The notes under the pieces: generated by a model
What the model saw: the letters and a program-made list of their open reading frames with translations, nothing else
What the model was told of the DNA's origin: nothing
Databases searched by the model: none
Part shown: piece after piece, positions 42,101 to 55,803 of the stretch
Layout of the letters: the number at the start of each line of letters is the position of its first letter
Numbering within the stretch: the first letter of the stretch is position 1
NCBI RefSeq assembly: GCF_042453785.1
Contig: NC_091677.1
Span: forward strand, 28,769,501-28,833,500
DNA from: Malus domestica
Lineage: Eukaryota; Streptophyta; Magnoliopsida; Rosales; Rosaceae
Direction of reading: 5' to 3'
Length of the DNA: 64,000 nucleotides
Program-made: the position numbers and the translations under genes

Positions 42101-45100
42101 CAAAACGAGCTGATGTTGCACTCTATTTGTCTGGATTTTGCCTGAATAATGACTTAAGTCTAATTGTGGTAGCAACCCTACAATTTCAGTTATTAACTTG
42201 TTTTGATTTTCCTTTTCTTTGTTATGGGTATGATTTCCTTGAGAATTTGAAGGACCTAATAAGATGACATTTTTTTGCAGACTTCTGCCCTAGATGGCGA
42301 GACTGATCTGAAGACGAGGGTTATACCCCCAGCTTGCATGGGGATAGATCTTGAATTGTTGCACAAAATTAAGGCAAGATTTCTCATTGCTAAGCAGCGA
42401 TAAAAAGTTCATCATTTCTTGCTAAGATTAGGAAAAGAAAAAATGTTCTGTTGGTATATCATATCATCTTTTATCAAATTTCTGATTATCGTTTTGTTAA
42501 AATGTTTGATCTGCAGGGTTTAATTGAGTGCCCTAATCCCGATAAGGATATTAGAAGATTTGATGCAAATCTGCGGTTGTTTCCTCCATTTATTGATAAT
42601 GACTTGTGCCCATTAACAATAAAAAACACACTACTTCAGTCTTGTTACTTGCGGAATACAGAGTGGGCCTGTGGAGTAGCAGTGTACACTGGCAAGTACT
42701 TATAAACAAAATGTCAAGTTGTAGCTAATCATAAACTAATTTGTTTTATATGTGTCCTTTGTCTGGGTTTTTTCTTGGTGTACATTTTACTCAAAATTGA
42801 GGGTGGTGAAGCCATTGAGATTTGACAAACATTTCGTTCAATCTTGACATTAAGTACATCATTTCTTGGTTTTGGTAACATTCATTCTTGGTGTTGATGT
42901 TCTATTATTAGGGCCATCATTTTTATTGGTTTCAAGTTTGCCTAATTTTTTGTAAGTTGGAACTGTAAAATAAAGAAAGGGGTTCGGGTTGCATGTTGAT
43001 CTTGTTGGATTTTAAGTTATTTAACAATTTATTGGGAGAGTTGTGAGTGGTATGCAATAGAGTTTGACCACATGAACTAGTTTTTCCACAATTATTATCA
43101 TGAATATTTGATAAATGGGGGTAAGGCTAGCCGACATTCACCTCTCCCAGACCCTGCGTAAAGCGGGAGCCTTGTGCACTGGGTACGACCTTTTTTTTTT
43201 TTATTATCTTGAATATTTGAGTGGATTTTGAGAAAAGAGAAGAAATGATATAAATCTCGTTTTGTAACATTTTTAATAGTTCAAGATTTCTTTCCTGAAA
43301 ACCAAATTCAATTTTTGTACTCTCTCTCTCTCTCTCTCTTGGGAGAAGTTTGGATCTATATTCTTGATGTAGGTAGGCTGTAGGTATGCCACAAGTTATA
43401 TATGGTAATGTCTCTGATGATATTGTCATCAGTTAAAGTAATTGTTCATTTATGTCTCTTGTGTAATTCCTTTGTACTTTTTAGGCAATGAAACCAAGCT
43501 AGGTATGAGTAGGGGCATACCCGAGCCGAAGCTTACAGCTGTTGATGCCATGATTGACAAGTTGACTGGAGCTATATTTGTTTTCCAAATAGTGGTGGTG
43601 ATGGTTCTAGGCGTTGCTGGTAATGTATGGAAGGATACAGAAGCAAGGAAGGTATGTTGAAGCGTGAAAGCTTGCATTTTTCTTCAATTGTCCAAGTATT
43701 CAAACTATTTTCGATGCTGGAATTGTGTTTACATTTTTTCCTGAGGTGCATAATATCATGCGAATAAAGACTATAATGATAGTGAGGACTTTACGGCCAC
43801 TGCAAGCAAATTAACTATAGGGATTATGGAAGTGGAGGACGTAGGATAAAGTTTGTTTCTGTGCATCATTGTCGGATTCATTTCATCAGAATTTTGGGAT
43901 GCACCATGATCTTGGGTGTGGTATCTTAAGATTAATAGCCCTTCTAGCTGTTTTGTTTTAGTTTTCAGATTAACTGAAACTGGATTTGGTGCTCTTAGAA
44001 GCTGTCAGGTTATGAATGCTTTTTTAATATACAATTCGATAGTGGGGGAGGGGAAAAATAGAACGCAGGACCTTGGGTGCATGGGTAAATGCTCATAACC
44101 ACTTGTGCTACAAGCCTCTTGCCAAGTTATGGATGTTGTATGATTTCAGTTGACATCTTGTCCGCATTTTGCTGTACTTTCATCTTAGCTTTCAAATAAA
44201 TATTTGTTTCTAATAAAAAACAAGTATTATGCATTTTTAAATATGAAAAATAACTTCAAAGTTGTGAAATATTTACTTATATGTGTGCATTGGTTTCTTA
44301 AGCTCATTTCTGTCTATTTGACACTACTCAGATGTTATTGGTTTTCTTGTGCTTATCTTAAAGCACATTGCTCTTCTCATACTTGTAATGTAAATGTACA
44401 GTTGTTTTAAAAAGTTTCTTTTGCCTTATTAATTATTGAATCTTATATCAAGCATAAGCCCAATTTCTTTTATTTTTTTGTTCTTTTTTCAGCAATGGTA
44501 TGTTCTATATCCAGAGGAAGGTCCGTGGTACGAACTATTAGTAATCCCTCTTCGATTTGAACTACTTTGTTCCATCATGATACCCATATCAATTAAGGTA
44601 AGCTTGTGAATATTGTGCTGATTGTTTTTGTTGACTGCAATGTCACCTTATGATTTTGCATGATTCTCATTCTTTGATATTCAATCAAGGCCTATTTTGG
44701 AAGATAACATTTTTTTTTTTTTTAAATCTTGAGACTTTTTTTAAGGTCTTCAGTTACTAAAACTCTGCTCTCTTATTGTTAAAAATGATTTTTATTTGGA
44801 CTCAGATCCTTTCTGTGAGTCTGTGTCTGTTTCTGTTTCTCAACCTTAATTGTAACTAATTATCATTGTATTGATATAGTAAGAATGGTCTCCTCTCATG
44901 TTCGGAAATAAAGTCTTCAAAAGAGTAAATAAAGTACCATCATCTTCAAACATGTTATTGGGGAAGAGGAAATGTTTTTAGAAGAATTTATCAATTCCAA
45001 CCCTTAATACATAGAGTGAAGGAAGTAAATGATTTTATAAAGATATACTTTCTCTGCACTTATCCAGGGTGGTAATTGTTAAAAAATGATGAACTTTTTA

Positions 45101-48100
45101 TTTTTGTTGGACAAACCGGGCAGAATTACAATTCGCAGCATCCCTGTTATGAAATTTGCAAAATCCAAATCCCACATATTACATTGGAAATGCTGATTTT
45201 CATCCTGCGTTGCATACAAGAATGGCTACTATGACACCCAGGATCAATTTCTTATCAAACAAATATTTATAGGAAAATGAAAACTAGAAAAACAGATTCA
45301 AATATAATACTATATACAGATATATATCTGAAGGTTATTTTGGTTTGTTTGTCATTTTAAATATATGGAGGTCAAATCATTTCAAAAAGTACATTTTGAT
45401 CTAGGGTTTTGTATTTTATAATAATCTTAAGCATATCTGAACTGAAAAATATTATCAACTCTAGAGAACTGTAGCTGTTAGTTTGAATTTATTACGGAAA
45501 ATTTTATTTAAAGAATTCCTGCATTAAGTTTGAATAAGAGGCGGGCAGCCTGTCATCTCTTAGTCAGGATGCATTAACCATAAAGGTGATCATGATACTT
45601 ATCTTGGCAGCATTTAAATCTTTGTTCTTTATAGGAACTCCGTAATAGTCATAAATTTTTGCTGGTCAGTTTTGGGGGACTGCATTCTAACGTTTAAAAT
45701 AATGAAATGCTTTTTATTGTCAAAGGTATCTCTCGACCTTGTGAAGGGCTTGTATGCGAAGTTTATTGATTGGGATAATGAAATGATTGACAGAGAAACG
45801 AGTACTCCAGCCCATGCAACAAAGTAAGTTGAAGTGGTATTCAAAGAAGCAAAGACATCCATTTCTTTCTTGAAAGAATCAATTTATATTGATTAGTGTA
45901 TATAAGATGTGTGTGCTGTATGTGGCAGCACAGCAATAAGTGAAGACCTGGGACAAGTAGAGTACATTTTGACTGACAAAACCGGTACCTTAACCGAAAA
46001 TAGAATGATATTTAGAAGATGCTGTATCAATGGAATTTTCTATGGCAATGAAAATGGGAATGCCTTGATAGGTTTGGTTCTAACTCTCTACTTATGCAAC
46101 TTTCCTTGCTGTCCTGTCTATTTTATTTCACACCCAGTTTATTGTATTTTAAACCTCTACACTACACAGGAGATTAACAAAAAATAACTATGAGTAATAC
46201 TTGGGCACCAACTAATAAATTGCAGAGATCAAGGTTAATGCAGGAATTCTCTACAAGTAATACTGTGACACCTAACTGGTCATACATAAATGAGGTTCAA
46301 AGTGTGCCCAAATACAATAAAATTCTGCCACATCAGTTGGGATTTAAAAGGTTGAGATAAATGTTGGTGCCTCTAGGATTATTGTATATAAATAAATCTT
46401 TCTTATTTCCGATCATGAGACGGCTAAGTGATTACATTTTCCTTTCAAATATGAGCCACTTGCATATGCCTTGACAGACGAATCAGCTGAATCAACGGGT
46501 TTTTCCTTGAAAGAACAAACTTTTTAAATTTATATATAAATTGTAAATGTGTTTCCGGGTATTCCTTTATCATTTCGTCCAAACGTAGAATTAGACGGCC
46601 TTCCTGAGCAGGCCTTTTATTTGGTAGGTAACATCGATGATGAAGTAATGGCAGGTGAATTAGTAGTATTTGAAGAGGGTACCATAGGCATTGAATGATA
46701 TTCAAGAAAAGAGTATTCTAAAAGAATTCATAGACTTTAGAAAATTACAAAAACAAAACCATTCATTCTGAACTTCAGTTTCTGATGTATTTAATCCTTT
46801 GTAATGCAGATGAGGAGCTCATAAATGCTGTCGCCGGTGGCTCTTCTGATGTTATACGTTTCCTTACAGTTATGGCAATATGTAATACAGTGGTACCTAT
46901 TCAGAGGTAACCTTCCCATAATGTGTGGCCTTTGTGTTTGGAACAAAAGTATCAGATAATATTTTTTTATGTGCGTTAGCACCCTGTCAGAGTAAAAATC
47001 TTTCTTGTACATTTTTCTGTTGTTTGTAGCAAAAGTGGAAGTATCTTGTACAAGGCACAATCTCAAGATGAGGATGCTCTTGTTCATGCTGCTGCTCAGC
47101 TGCATATGGTTTTTGTCAATAAAAATTCAAATACTCTTGGTAAATTACTTTGGCTATAATAACAATAGATTGGTTCTAATTGTAGGAAAGATGATATATT
47201 TTCCACCAATAAATTGCAGAGATCAAGTTTAATGCTTCGACAATTCAATATGAAGCCTTGGAAATTCTGGAGTTCACTTCTGATAGGAAAAGAATGTCAG
47301 TAGTGGTGAAGGATTGCCAAAATGGTAGGATTATCCTTTTGTCAAAAGGAGCAGATGAAGCAATTCTCCCTTTGGCATGTGCTGGTAATAGTTTTTTATT
47401 TTTATTGTGTTTATACTTTATAGTATGCATATATAAGAGAGCCCTGCTTACTGCTGCTACTTATTGCTTTTCCAGAAAGGGTGGCAATAGAAAAATAATG
47501 TATAGGATGCCATCCATGACTCAGATTTCAGATTTGGTGAAAACTGACAGTCATTCACATTAGGTGTTGATTCTTATAATTGGACTTGCCCTCTGCCAGA
47601 ATGTATGTGGATTATATGTTTTCCTAGTGTCAGGGTTTCAGTTGTGGCTTTTGATTGTCTATTGTTAACTATAATGCTTAGAATAGTCTGCTATATGGTT
47701 AGTAAAGGGGAATGATATGTCTCAAGCCTATGCATCAATTTAAGTTGCTGCAAGTTTGTGGTGGGTAATGGGGAAATCAAGTGTTTCTCAACTGCCTCAT
47801 TTTCCTTTTTATTTTTTTTCGTGAAGCTGTTTATGGGAATTTATGAGTTCTGGTTCATTCCAAATTGGTGTTCAAATAGTTGAGCATTCAGTTCAAGGCT
47901 TTGGGGAAAGAGAGGTAGTGGGGTGGTTTGCTGTTCGCAATCTTTGGATGAATTTGACCGAGGGAACGTGATAGTTCTGAGGATTACAATAGGGTAGGTG
48001 TGGAAGATGTTTGGGATCGTGTTAGATTTTCGTCAGCATTGTGGGCATTGGTTTTGGGGGGATTCCTTATTCGTCCTTACATTGGGTTTGCTAGCTGTGG

Positions 48101-50472
48101 TGACATGATATTGCTTTTAATTTGTTTATTTTGGTTTAGTTTTTCCTTGAATAACCTGTATTCTGTTGCTAGTTAGAATGTTTTTTTTCTTATTGAAAGT
48201 GGTCTGTAGTTCTTTACTCAAGTTTGTCTCTTCTTAATAATGGAAAGAGAATAGTCTTACTTTGGCATCTACTTGAAATTTTTCTGTTAATGAATGCGTA
48301 TACCAGTTACATTGGCTTTCAATAATCCCAATTATATACCTCAGGACAGCAAACAAGGACATTTGTTGAAGCTGTTGACCAATATGCTCAATTAGGACTA
48401 CGTACTCTATGTCTAGCTTGGCGTGAACTAAAAGAAGAAGAATATCAAGAATGGTCTTTGATGTTCAAAGAGGCTAGCAGCACATTAGTTGACAGGGAGG
48501 TAAAGTAAATATCGTATATGTTTTCCTAACAGTATTTGCTCAGATATACTTTTGTCCATTACATTTGTAATTGGTAGGTACTTACACTGATACACAGACA
48601 TGGAAATTATTTGCATCTATATATTTGATTTTTTAACTCAACTATTTTTGCAGTGGAGAATTGCTGAGGTCTGTCAAAGATTAGAGCATGACTTTGAAAT
48701 TCTTGGAGTTACTGCAATAGAGGATCACCTACAGGTGAATGTCTCCATAGAACTGTGAAAATTATTTATTAGATGTGGGTTTGCTTAAATTTCTGCTGAT
48801 TGTCTATAGTGTTGAATTCCTGGTAGTTTCTGGATACCTAACTTGTCATGTTGTCGGTATATAAATTTCAGGATGGTGTACCAGAGACAATTGAGACTTT
48901 GAGAAAAGCTGGCATAAATTTTTGGATGCTGACTGGAGACAAGCAGAATACTGCAATACAGATTGCGCTTTCATGCAATTTCATTTCCCCTGGTAGTTGC
49001 AATATCTCTTGGATCAGTTTTTGTATATGTTTGTGTGCGCTTTGTCCATTTTAGTGACATACATGTTGTGACAAACCTGTCTATGAATGAGTAAGGCTTT
49101 TTTACCTGATTTGAAGCAGTAAGAGAGAGTTGTATAACACTATAACTATCTTGTTATGATGCTTTGCCTGTGACTCATATTTTAATCTCTCAATTATTTT
49201 TGCATCTACTTTGTCACGTGGACAAGAATATTTTTGCACGCTTAATAAGGTTCCCTTTTTGTATGTCTATACCCTATAAATAGTTAAATACTGAATGTAC
49301 TTAATTGATGAAACTGAGGTTGTCACTGACAAGAAAATACCTTATGCATGAGTTCTTAAAGATTTTTGCTTGCATGATTATTTTTATACTGATTTAGTTT
49401 CAAATTTGCCTTATTTTTGTCAACTTTGTTTAAGGTGAACGGAATCGATGCTGTTCTGCTCAATTTGAACGAATATATATACATACACACATTTTTAATT
49501 AGTTGGTTTATGTTGTACTTAGTGGATCTATATTTAATTTAAATTGGACTTGGATTATATTGCTTCTTAAAACTTTGCTTGGAATGAATCAATACCCAAG
49601 CTTCTCAAGAAATTTTGTTTTGTGTTTTTCCATATTCTTTCCACCATTAATCTTTGCTTCTTCATCCTCTCTCTCACTTAATCAATCAATCAACCAATCA
49701 CTGGACAGAGCCGAAAGGTCAGCTTTTGTTAATTGATGGCAAAACTGAAGATGAAGTGCGTAGAAGTTTAGAGAGAGTTTTACTTACAATGAGGATAACG
49801 ACTTCAGAACCTAAGGTACCGCTTTTACACTTAACCATTACAAACTCAAATTTATTTATGGATTCCCCTGCCTTTTTGTGAATTTCTAAAGCCATTTTAT
49901 TTCTATAATATTGATAAAAAGTTTGTGGTCATATGAAATATAATTGAGCATGGAGTTTTTCTCTGTGTTTTAGGGTCTGATGGACTGCCTGTCCATGTTT
50001 CTTGTAGTTCCTTCTGTGGTTTCTTAATAAAACTTGTGTTTCTCCCGGGAAAAAAAAAATACTTGAACTGGATTTGGATCTAATAATTTATTTGAAAATT
50101 GTATGATTCTGTTTTTCAAAGACATTGTTATGTATTCTCAAAAGTGTTTTGTTTCCCGTTTCTTTGGCTGGCTGGGGACAGAAATGAGGTAGTCTATGAG
50201 AAAATCGAAATCCTGAGTATGTAATTAGTTTTACCACACTTGATTTGGTGTGATTATTCTGCTTTTCTACAGTGACAGGTAGTTTAGGTGATTGAATAGG
50301 AAACTTTCTTTTTTATCATTTTTAACTTCAGTAAAATACCTGCATTACATTGGGCGCACACGCACACACACACACACACATATATATATATTGTCAGACT
50401 GAATCTGGTCCTTTGAACTGCTGACTGTTGCCTGAATGTCTCCTCGAGATTCAGTCTGATAGCATAAACTTC

Positions 50473-50520
<48 letters not shown>

Positions 50521-53500
50521 GCACTGATAATTCTTTCTCTTAGTCTCCCACGTGTAAATTTGTAATTCCTTATATTTTTGTAATTCTTTATAATTTCCCT
50601 CAACAGGATGTGGCATTTGCCATCGATGGCTGGTCTCTTGAAATTGCACTCAAGCATTATCGGAAAGCTTTTACTGAATTAGCAATACTGTCAAGGACTG
50701 CTATATGTTGTCGTGTGACGCCATCACAAAAAGCTCAGGTGTTCTTTAGATTTATTTTTATAAATAATTTCAGTTTTCTTGTATCAATCTTTTTTCTTCA
50801 AGCTTGATCCCTCTAATTGCAGAATTTCAGGTGTGTTAATTAGTTTTGTTTTTCTTAGATAGCTATGTGCCTTTTCCTCAGTTATGACAGGGAAGGCTCC
50901 CATGCAAGAAAAATATGCAATAAGACCTGGATTATCAATACCCTCGATAGCTTACGAGTTAATTTATGCCCATCCCTGGCTGGATACAGTTTTCTTTCTA
51001 ACTCTCCAGTGTATCCAAGAGAATGCATTGAATAACTGCTGTGAAAAAAAAAGGGAAATGGAAAATGTTACTTGACCTTGGAGATATATTTCTTCCATGG
51101 AACCTCTTTAGCTATGTTAAATGGATGAAAACTTAGCCGCGGTGAGTATTCAATATGGATACAGCCTCCATACATGGCCTATCCATATCAGATACTCACG
51201 GCATACTGTGGAAGAAGATGAGGTCCTGTGACCTAACCGTAAAACATCAGCTAATGGCCTCCCCTTAGTGAAACTAACCATTTCACTAACAAATGACTGG
51301 AAAGTGCAACCCTCTCTTAACAATGATTTCCCAACATCCTTGGTGGCACTTATCACTTAGGCTATATGGAATATATAGGCCACTAAAGTACTCGATGTTA
51401 AGTAATATAAACCATAATAGTACTGAAATATTCCAAGAAAATATAATCTATTTAGAGTTGATATGAAATGATATCCATTATTTATTAATTCCTGCATCCT
51501 TGACATACCTGTATCCTAATTTTTGGAGATATTCTGTATCACCATGTCATACTGTGTCTCTTATTGCGTACCACCGATCTGTGCAACATAGCTTTTTTGA
51601 AAAATCGTTTATCTCATGTGAGCCTCCTTCAGTTCCCTTGTGAAACTTTCGGTACTCAATTTGCCATACACATTAATGTTTACGGCAATTCACATGGAGT
51701 CATCAAATGATACTAGTCTTGGATAGGAACCTGTAATACGCTAAAATGTTGATCTTTACCTTTGTAGACACTGCACTGTTTATTAGGGAGAATGACAAGT
51801 CATCCATTTCAGTTACTGTAAAATAGTTAGTTATATCTAAATGTGCTTAGCTGTGCTAATGATTGTAATTAGTTAGGGCTGTTATAAGGTTAGGCAGTTA
51901 AGGGGTATTGTTGTAAATAGCCAAAGGCTATATATATATACATCACCAGTGTACAATTGTTCAGTCAAGTCAATACAATAAGAAAACTTACAGAGGAAGT
52001 TTTCTGCTTCTATATGGTATCACGCCATTTTGCTTAACAGCATCGATTCCTTCTTCCGCTCAGATCGATCGATCGATCGATCGATTCTTGCTTGATTCTT
52101 GATCGATTCCTCCTTCTTCTCAAATTCTTCTTCGATCTTTCTTTCTAATGAACAAAGTCCTGTTCTAGGAAGCTAGTACTCTAACTTGTACTAAATGGAA
52201 ACGAGCTAGCCCAAAGTCTGTCATTCCTACCTTTTACTTCACCTCATGTCAGTTTTTTGGGTACATTAGCTTATCCAATTTTCATTATATTAGCTAGCAT
52301 GTGCTTCCAAATGCTCTATATGCTTGATATAATAACAACCATAGGTGATAGCCTATACATCCTTCTAACTAATGTTTAAAGTTGCTGCGAATTAACTGTA
52401 CGCATCCATTTCTTTAAATGGTCTGAAGAGGCATCTGGATTATGCTGGTTACATACATTTCTATTTGGTAGAGATGCTAACTAAACAGAGATTCTTTGAA
52501 ACTATCAATGTATCTCTGCATTTGTAGAGGCTGTGTTTTTAATATGAAGCAGTACGTGTCATTTGAGTAATTCATGTTCTTTAATCATATGATGCCACTC
52601 CCTGGTATATGATATATATCTGGGCGATTCTGTGTAGTGGTGTAGGATATATTGGAAGACAATTTGATTTATGTGATGCTTATATATTGCAGCTTGTGGA
52701 GATTTTAAAATCATGTGACTATAGAACATTGGCTATTGGGGATGGTGGAAATGATGTGAGGATGATACAACAAGCAGACATTGGGGTTGGCATCAGTGGT
52801 AGAGAAGGACTGCAAGCAGCCAGAGCAGCTGATTATAGTATTGGGAGTAAGTTCATGACAGCTGCGTGTGTGTGGGTGTCGGTGCATGTGTTTTCTGCAG
52901 ACTAAAAATCATCAGATGTACTTTGGTCTGCTTATATTGCTAGAATATGGTTTAGGTTGTTAAGTTTGGCCAACTTTTGCGTGATGTTAAATATTTATGT
53001 ACTTAGAAATAACTCCTCCAAACCCTCTTGTCCTGTATTAAATGTTGGGATGTTCAGGGTGTTTTCTTGAAAGTCCTTTTCTGTTTCCATTTTTGAAAAT
53101 TCAAACCTCTTTCTTTCTGGTCCTTGGAAGTTAATATGGAAAGTGAGGCTGCCCACCAAGTTGAGTTTTTTTTTTTTGCTGTCTGAACTTTTTCTAGTGG
53201 AGTTGAGAAAAGAGTTGCCTCTCTTTGGTACTGTGCTGTCTTGTTAATTGGGGTTGCATGGGATGAAAACAGAAAAATCATCAAGGGTATCTCTGTGGGA
53301 CAGGAAGAGATTTCTGGCTTTCCTTTTGGCTTCCTTGACTAAGCATTCTAAGGACGTTCCTTTTAGTTTGGTTCATTTGGATTGTTTTGCCGTTTTAGAC
53401 TCTGTTTTAGCTTGCATCAATTTGGTGTGCAATTCTCTTTTCATCTTCAATAAAAAAAAATTTCTTACAAAAGAAATACAAGGCACATGCCTGGTTAATT

Positions 53501-55803
53501 CTAGAATGAGCATAACCTACGAAGGAGATTATATTTTTGTCCATTTTGAGTGCCTTTATTAATGTTGTAATTGTAATTATGTTTCTTGTCTCAATACATA
53601 TGTATGTATGTATTTGCAAGTCCCTGACTATATGACTGCTGCTCCTGGCTTGCAGGGTTTCGGTTTCTGAAAAGATTAATACTTGTGCATGGGCGTTACT
53701 CGTACAATCGTACAACATTTTTGTCCCAGTACTCCTTTTATAAATCCCTGGTGATATGTTTCATCCAAATTTTGTGAGTTTCCATGGACACTGTTTCTCA
53801 TTTTATAGCTGATTCTCAATTCCAGCTCGTTCTGATAGCATTTGTTGTTTGATCTTTCCTGGATACCTTTTCTTCGTCATCAGCATCATCACTATTATCT
53901 TTTATACTGACATTGGAACACTGCCAGTTTCTCTTTTGTTTCAGGTGTTTCTGGAACCAGTCTTTTCAATTCTGTTAGCTTGATGGCTTATAATGTTTTC
54001 TACACCAGTATTCCTGTTCTAGTCAGTGTTCTTGACAAAGATCTCAGTGAGGATACTGTGATGCAGCATCCACAAATTTTATTTTACTGCCAAGCGGGGA
54101 GGTATGGTTTTTAAGCTGCATTATCCTTGTTCTGTTTACAATTCATATTTTCAAGACCTTTTTCACTTGACGGTGCAGCAGGCCATCTGCTCTCTGAGAT
54201 TAGTTATACTTTCTATTTGTCATTATAGTGAACTTTCTGATGTTCTTGAAACAGGCTTCTGAACCCTAGCACATTTGCTGGATGGTTTGGGCGATCCCTT
54301 TTCCATGTGAGTGCTCATCCATTGAAATCACTTTAGTAATCGCAATTAAGAACCCATTTGGGATTGCTTCTCTATAAAGCATTTCTTCTCATAAGCGGTT
54401 CAGCTAGAAGTGCCTATTTTTAGAAACCCTAAGAAATTTTATTGAAAATCCAAGTGCTGGCTTAAACTTTCTTCCTGTTACTTCTCTCCATCGATTCTGA
54501 TACCAGGTGTGGCTTTCAGGCAATTATTGTGTTTGTGATTAGCATACATGCCTATGCCTATGAAAAAAGTGAAATGGAGGAGATTTCAATGGTAGCTCTC
54601 TCCGGATGTATTTGGTTGCAAGCTTTTGTCATGGCATTAGAGACAAAGTAAGTGTTATCATGGCTGGCGTTCATGTAGCTCTAACTTGTTTCCAAGTAAT
54701 TACTCTAGATAAAAATATACGCATCCTTCTTAATCAAGGTGTGACTTGCTTGGTAATTACTAGATATTTGTTCAAGTCGTCTCTTGTTAATAAAAGTAAA
54801 TCTAAAACTTCTGACAAAAAATGATTTTGATTTTTTTTTCCTGACTACCTGATTTTGTTTGATTTGTACAGTTCCTTTACACTATTGCAACATCTTGCTA
54901 TATGGGGCAATTTAGCTGCCTTCTATATCATCAACTGGATCTTCAGTGCCATTCCAACATCGGGAATGTATACAATAATGTTTCGCTTGTGTAGACAGCC
55001 ATCTTATTGGATGACAATATTGGTAAGTTTCCGTTCTCGATTCTTTACAGTTATTTGTTCCGTGTGGCTTCCTTTTAAATATCATCACCATTGGTTTCTC
55101 AGATGTAAGTCATGTTGGATAGGTGTTTCCAGCAAAGGCACCGCTATGAACCACCAAGTGGTTTGTAGAACAGTACACTGTTGTATTAGTTTAGTGGTTT
55201 CTCTTTGGTAAATTGATGGCAAGGACCTTCTTTAGGATGATACAGAACCACCGAACAGTATACAGAGAGATGAAACACACGTCGCTCAATAACCTTTGTA
55301 TTATCCAACGGATGACTTGACTTGATTTTGATCTATCGATTGTTCTTCTATGAATCAAGAATGGTGGGCCAGGTCACTCGCTGGTCTAAAAGCCCCTGCG
55401 CTTGATGCTACCTGTGGTTCATCCTTACTATGTAAAACTGATGGAAACTTTTCGTGCATTGCAGCTCATAGTTGCAGCAGGGATGGGTCCGATTCTAGCT
55501 CTGAAGTACTTCAGGTATACGTACAGGCCAAGCAAAATCAATATGCTACAGCAGGCAGAACGATTGGGTGGTCCTATCCTGTCTCTTGGGAGCATTGAGC
55601 CACAACCCAGAACCATAGAGAAAGATGTTCCTCCGATATCGATAACTCAACCCAAGAACAGAAATCCAATTTTCGAACCTCTACTATCAGATACACCAAA
55701 TTCAACTAGAAGGTCTTTCGGCTCAGGTGCACCTTTCGATTTCTTTCAGTCGCAGTCCAGATTGTCAACGTCTAATTACACAAGAAATTGTAAGGACAAC
55801 TGA
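39134..55803 (+). CDS. ALA2: Phospholipid-transporting P4-ATPase, ALA2 type (flippase)
   Basis: Flips phosphatidylserine-type lipids to the cytosolic leaflet of endomembranes, with an ALIS/CDC50 partner (family knowledge). The 24 coding exons start at 39134, 39786, 41595, 42281, 42517, 43485, 44493, 45726, 45929, 46810, 47030, 47220, 48345, 48654, 48872, 49709, 50607, 52693, 53656, 53928, 54255, 54520, 54872 and 55465, ending with TGA 55801–55803. They join without frameshift to 1,106 aa, against about 1,107 in Arabidopsis. Visible: actuator 'LDGET' (E159), the P4-type M4 'PISIK', phosphorylation motif 'DKTGTLT' (D381), nucleotide-binding 'LLSKGADEA' (about 522–530), 'MLTGDK', hinge 'GDGGNDV' (about 751–757), ten expected membrane segments and the C-terminal 'RNCKDN'. 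Introns 4 and 5 use GC donors. Intact and likely functional. Confidence 0.95.
41031..41151 (+). mobile_element. 5'-truncated Au-like SINE in intron 2, with 13-bp target duplication
   Basis: The body (41044–41138) has the Au-SINE 3' wording 'gggggtaaggct', 'cccagaccctgcgtaaag', 'gggagccttgtgcactggg'. The repeat 'ccttctgatgcct' occurs at 41031–41043 and 41139–41151. The tRNA-like 5' half with the A and B boxes is missing. Confidence 0.7.
41401..41540 (+). repeat. 70-bp tandem duplication in intron 2
   Basis: 'ctttggttctcagtcttgtc' and the 30 bases after it occur at 41401 and again at 41471, nearly identical, indicating a recent local duplication. Confidence 0.85.
41755..41803 (+). repeat. (CT)n and (TG)n microsatellites in intron 3
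   Basis: CT run 41755–41771 and TG run 41781–41803 shortly after the exon 3 donor. A further GT/GC-rich run lies near 41880–41902. Confidence 0.85.
43092..43220 (+). mobile_element. 5'-truncated Au-like SINE in intron 5, with poly-T tail
   Basis: The body (about 43112–43200) is nearly identical to the intron 2 copy and ends in a T run, as Au SINEs do. Flanking copies of 'ttattatcNtgaatatttga' at 43092–43111 and 43201–43220 are a 20-bp target duplication with one mismatch. The truncation point is the same as in the intron 2 copy to within a few dozen bases. Confidence 0.7.
50356..50515 (+). repeat. (CA)n–(TA)n and long (CT)n microsatellites in intron 16
   Basis: A CA/TA run lies at 50356–50391 and a CT run of about 20 units at 50475–50515, about 90 bp before exon 17. 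The CT run could influence the polypyrimidine context. Confidence 0.85.
51840..52150 (+). mobile_element. Copia-like LTR end and leader remnant in intron 17
   Basis: LTR-like sequence ('gttataaggttaggcagtta', TATATATATA near 51932, then a short R/U5-like part) is followed by 'tggtatca' at 52015, the start of an initiator-Met tRNA primer-binding site in copia elements, and a leader with (GATC)n. No gag/pol is left. The 5' limit is uncertain. Confidence 0.5.
52063..52084 (+). repeat. (GATC)n tetranucleotide repeat
   Basis: About five GATC units inside the copia-like leader remnant of intron 17. Confidence 0.8.
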
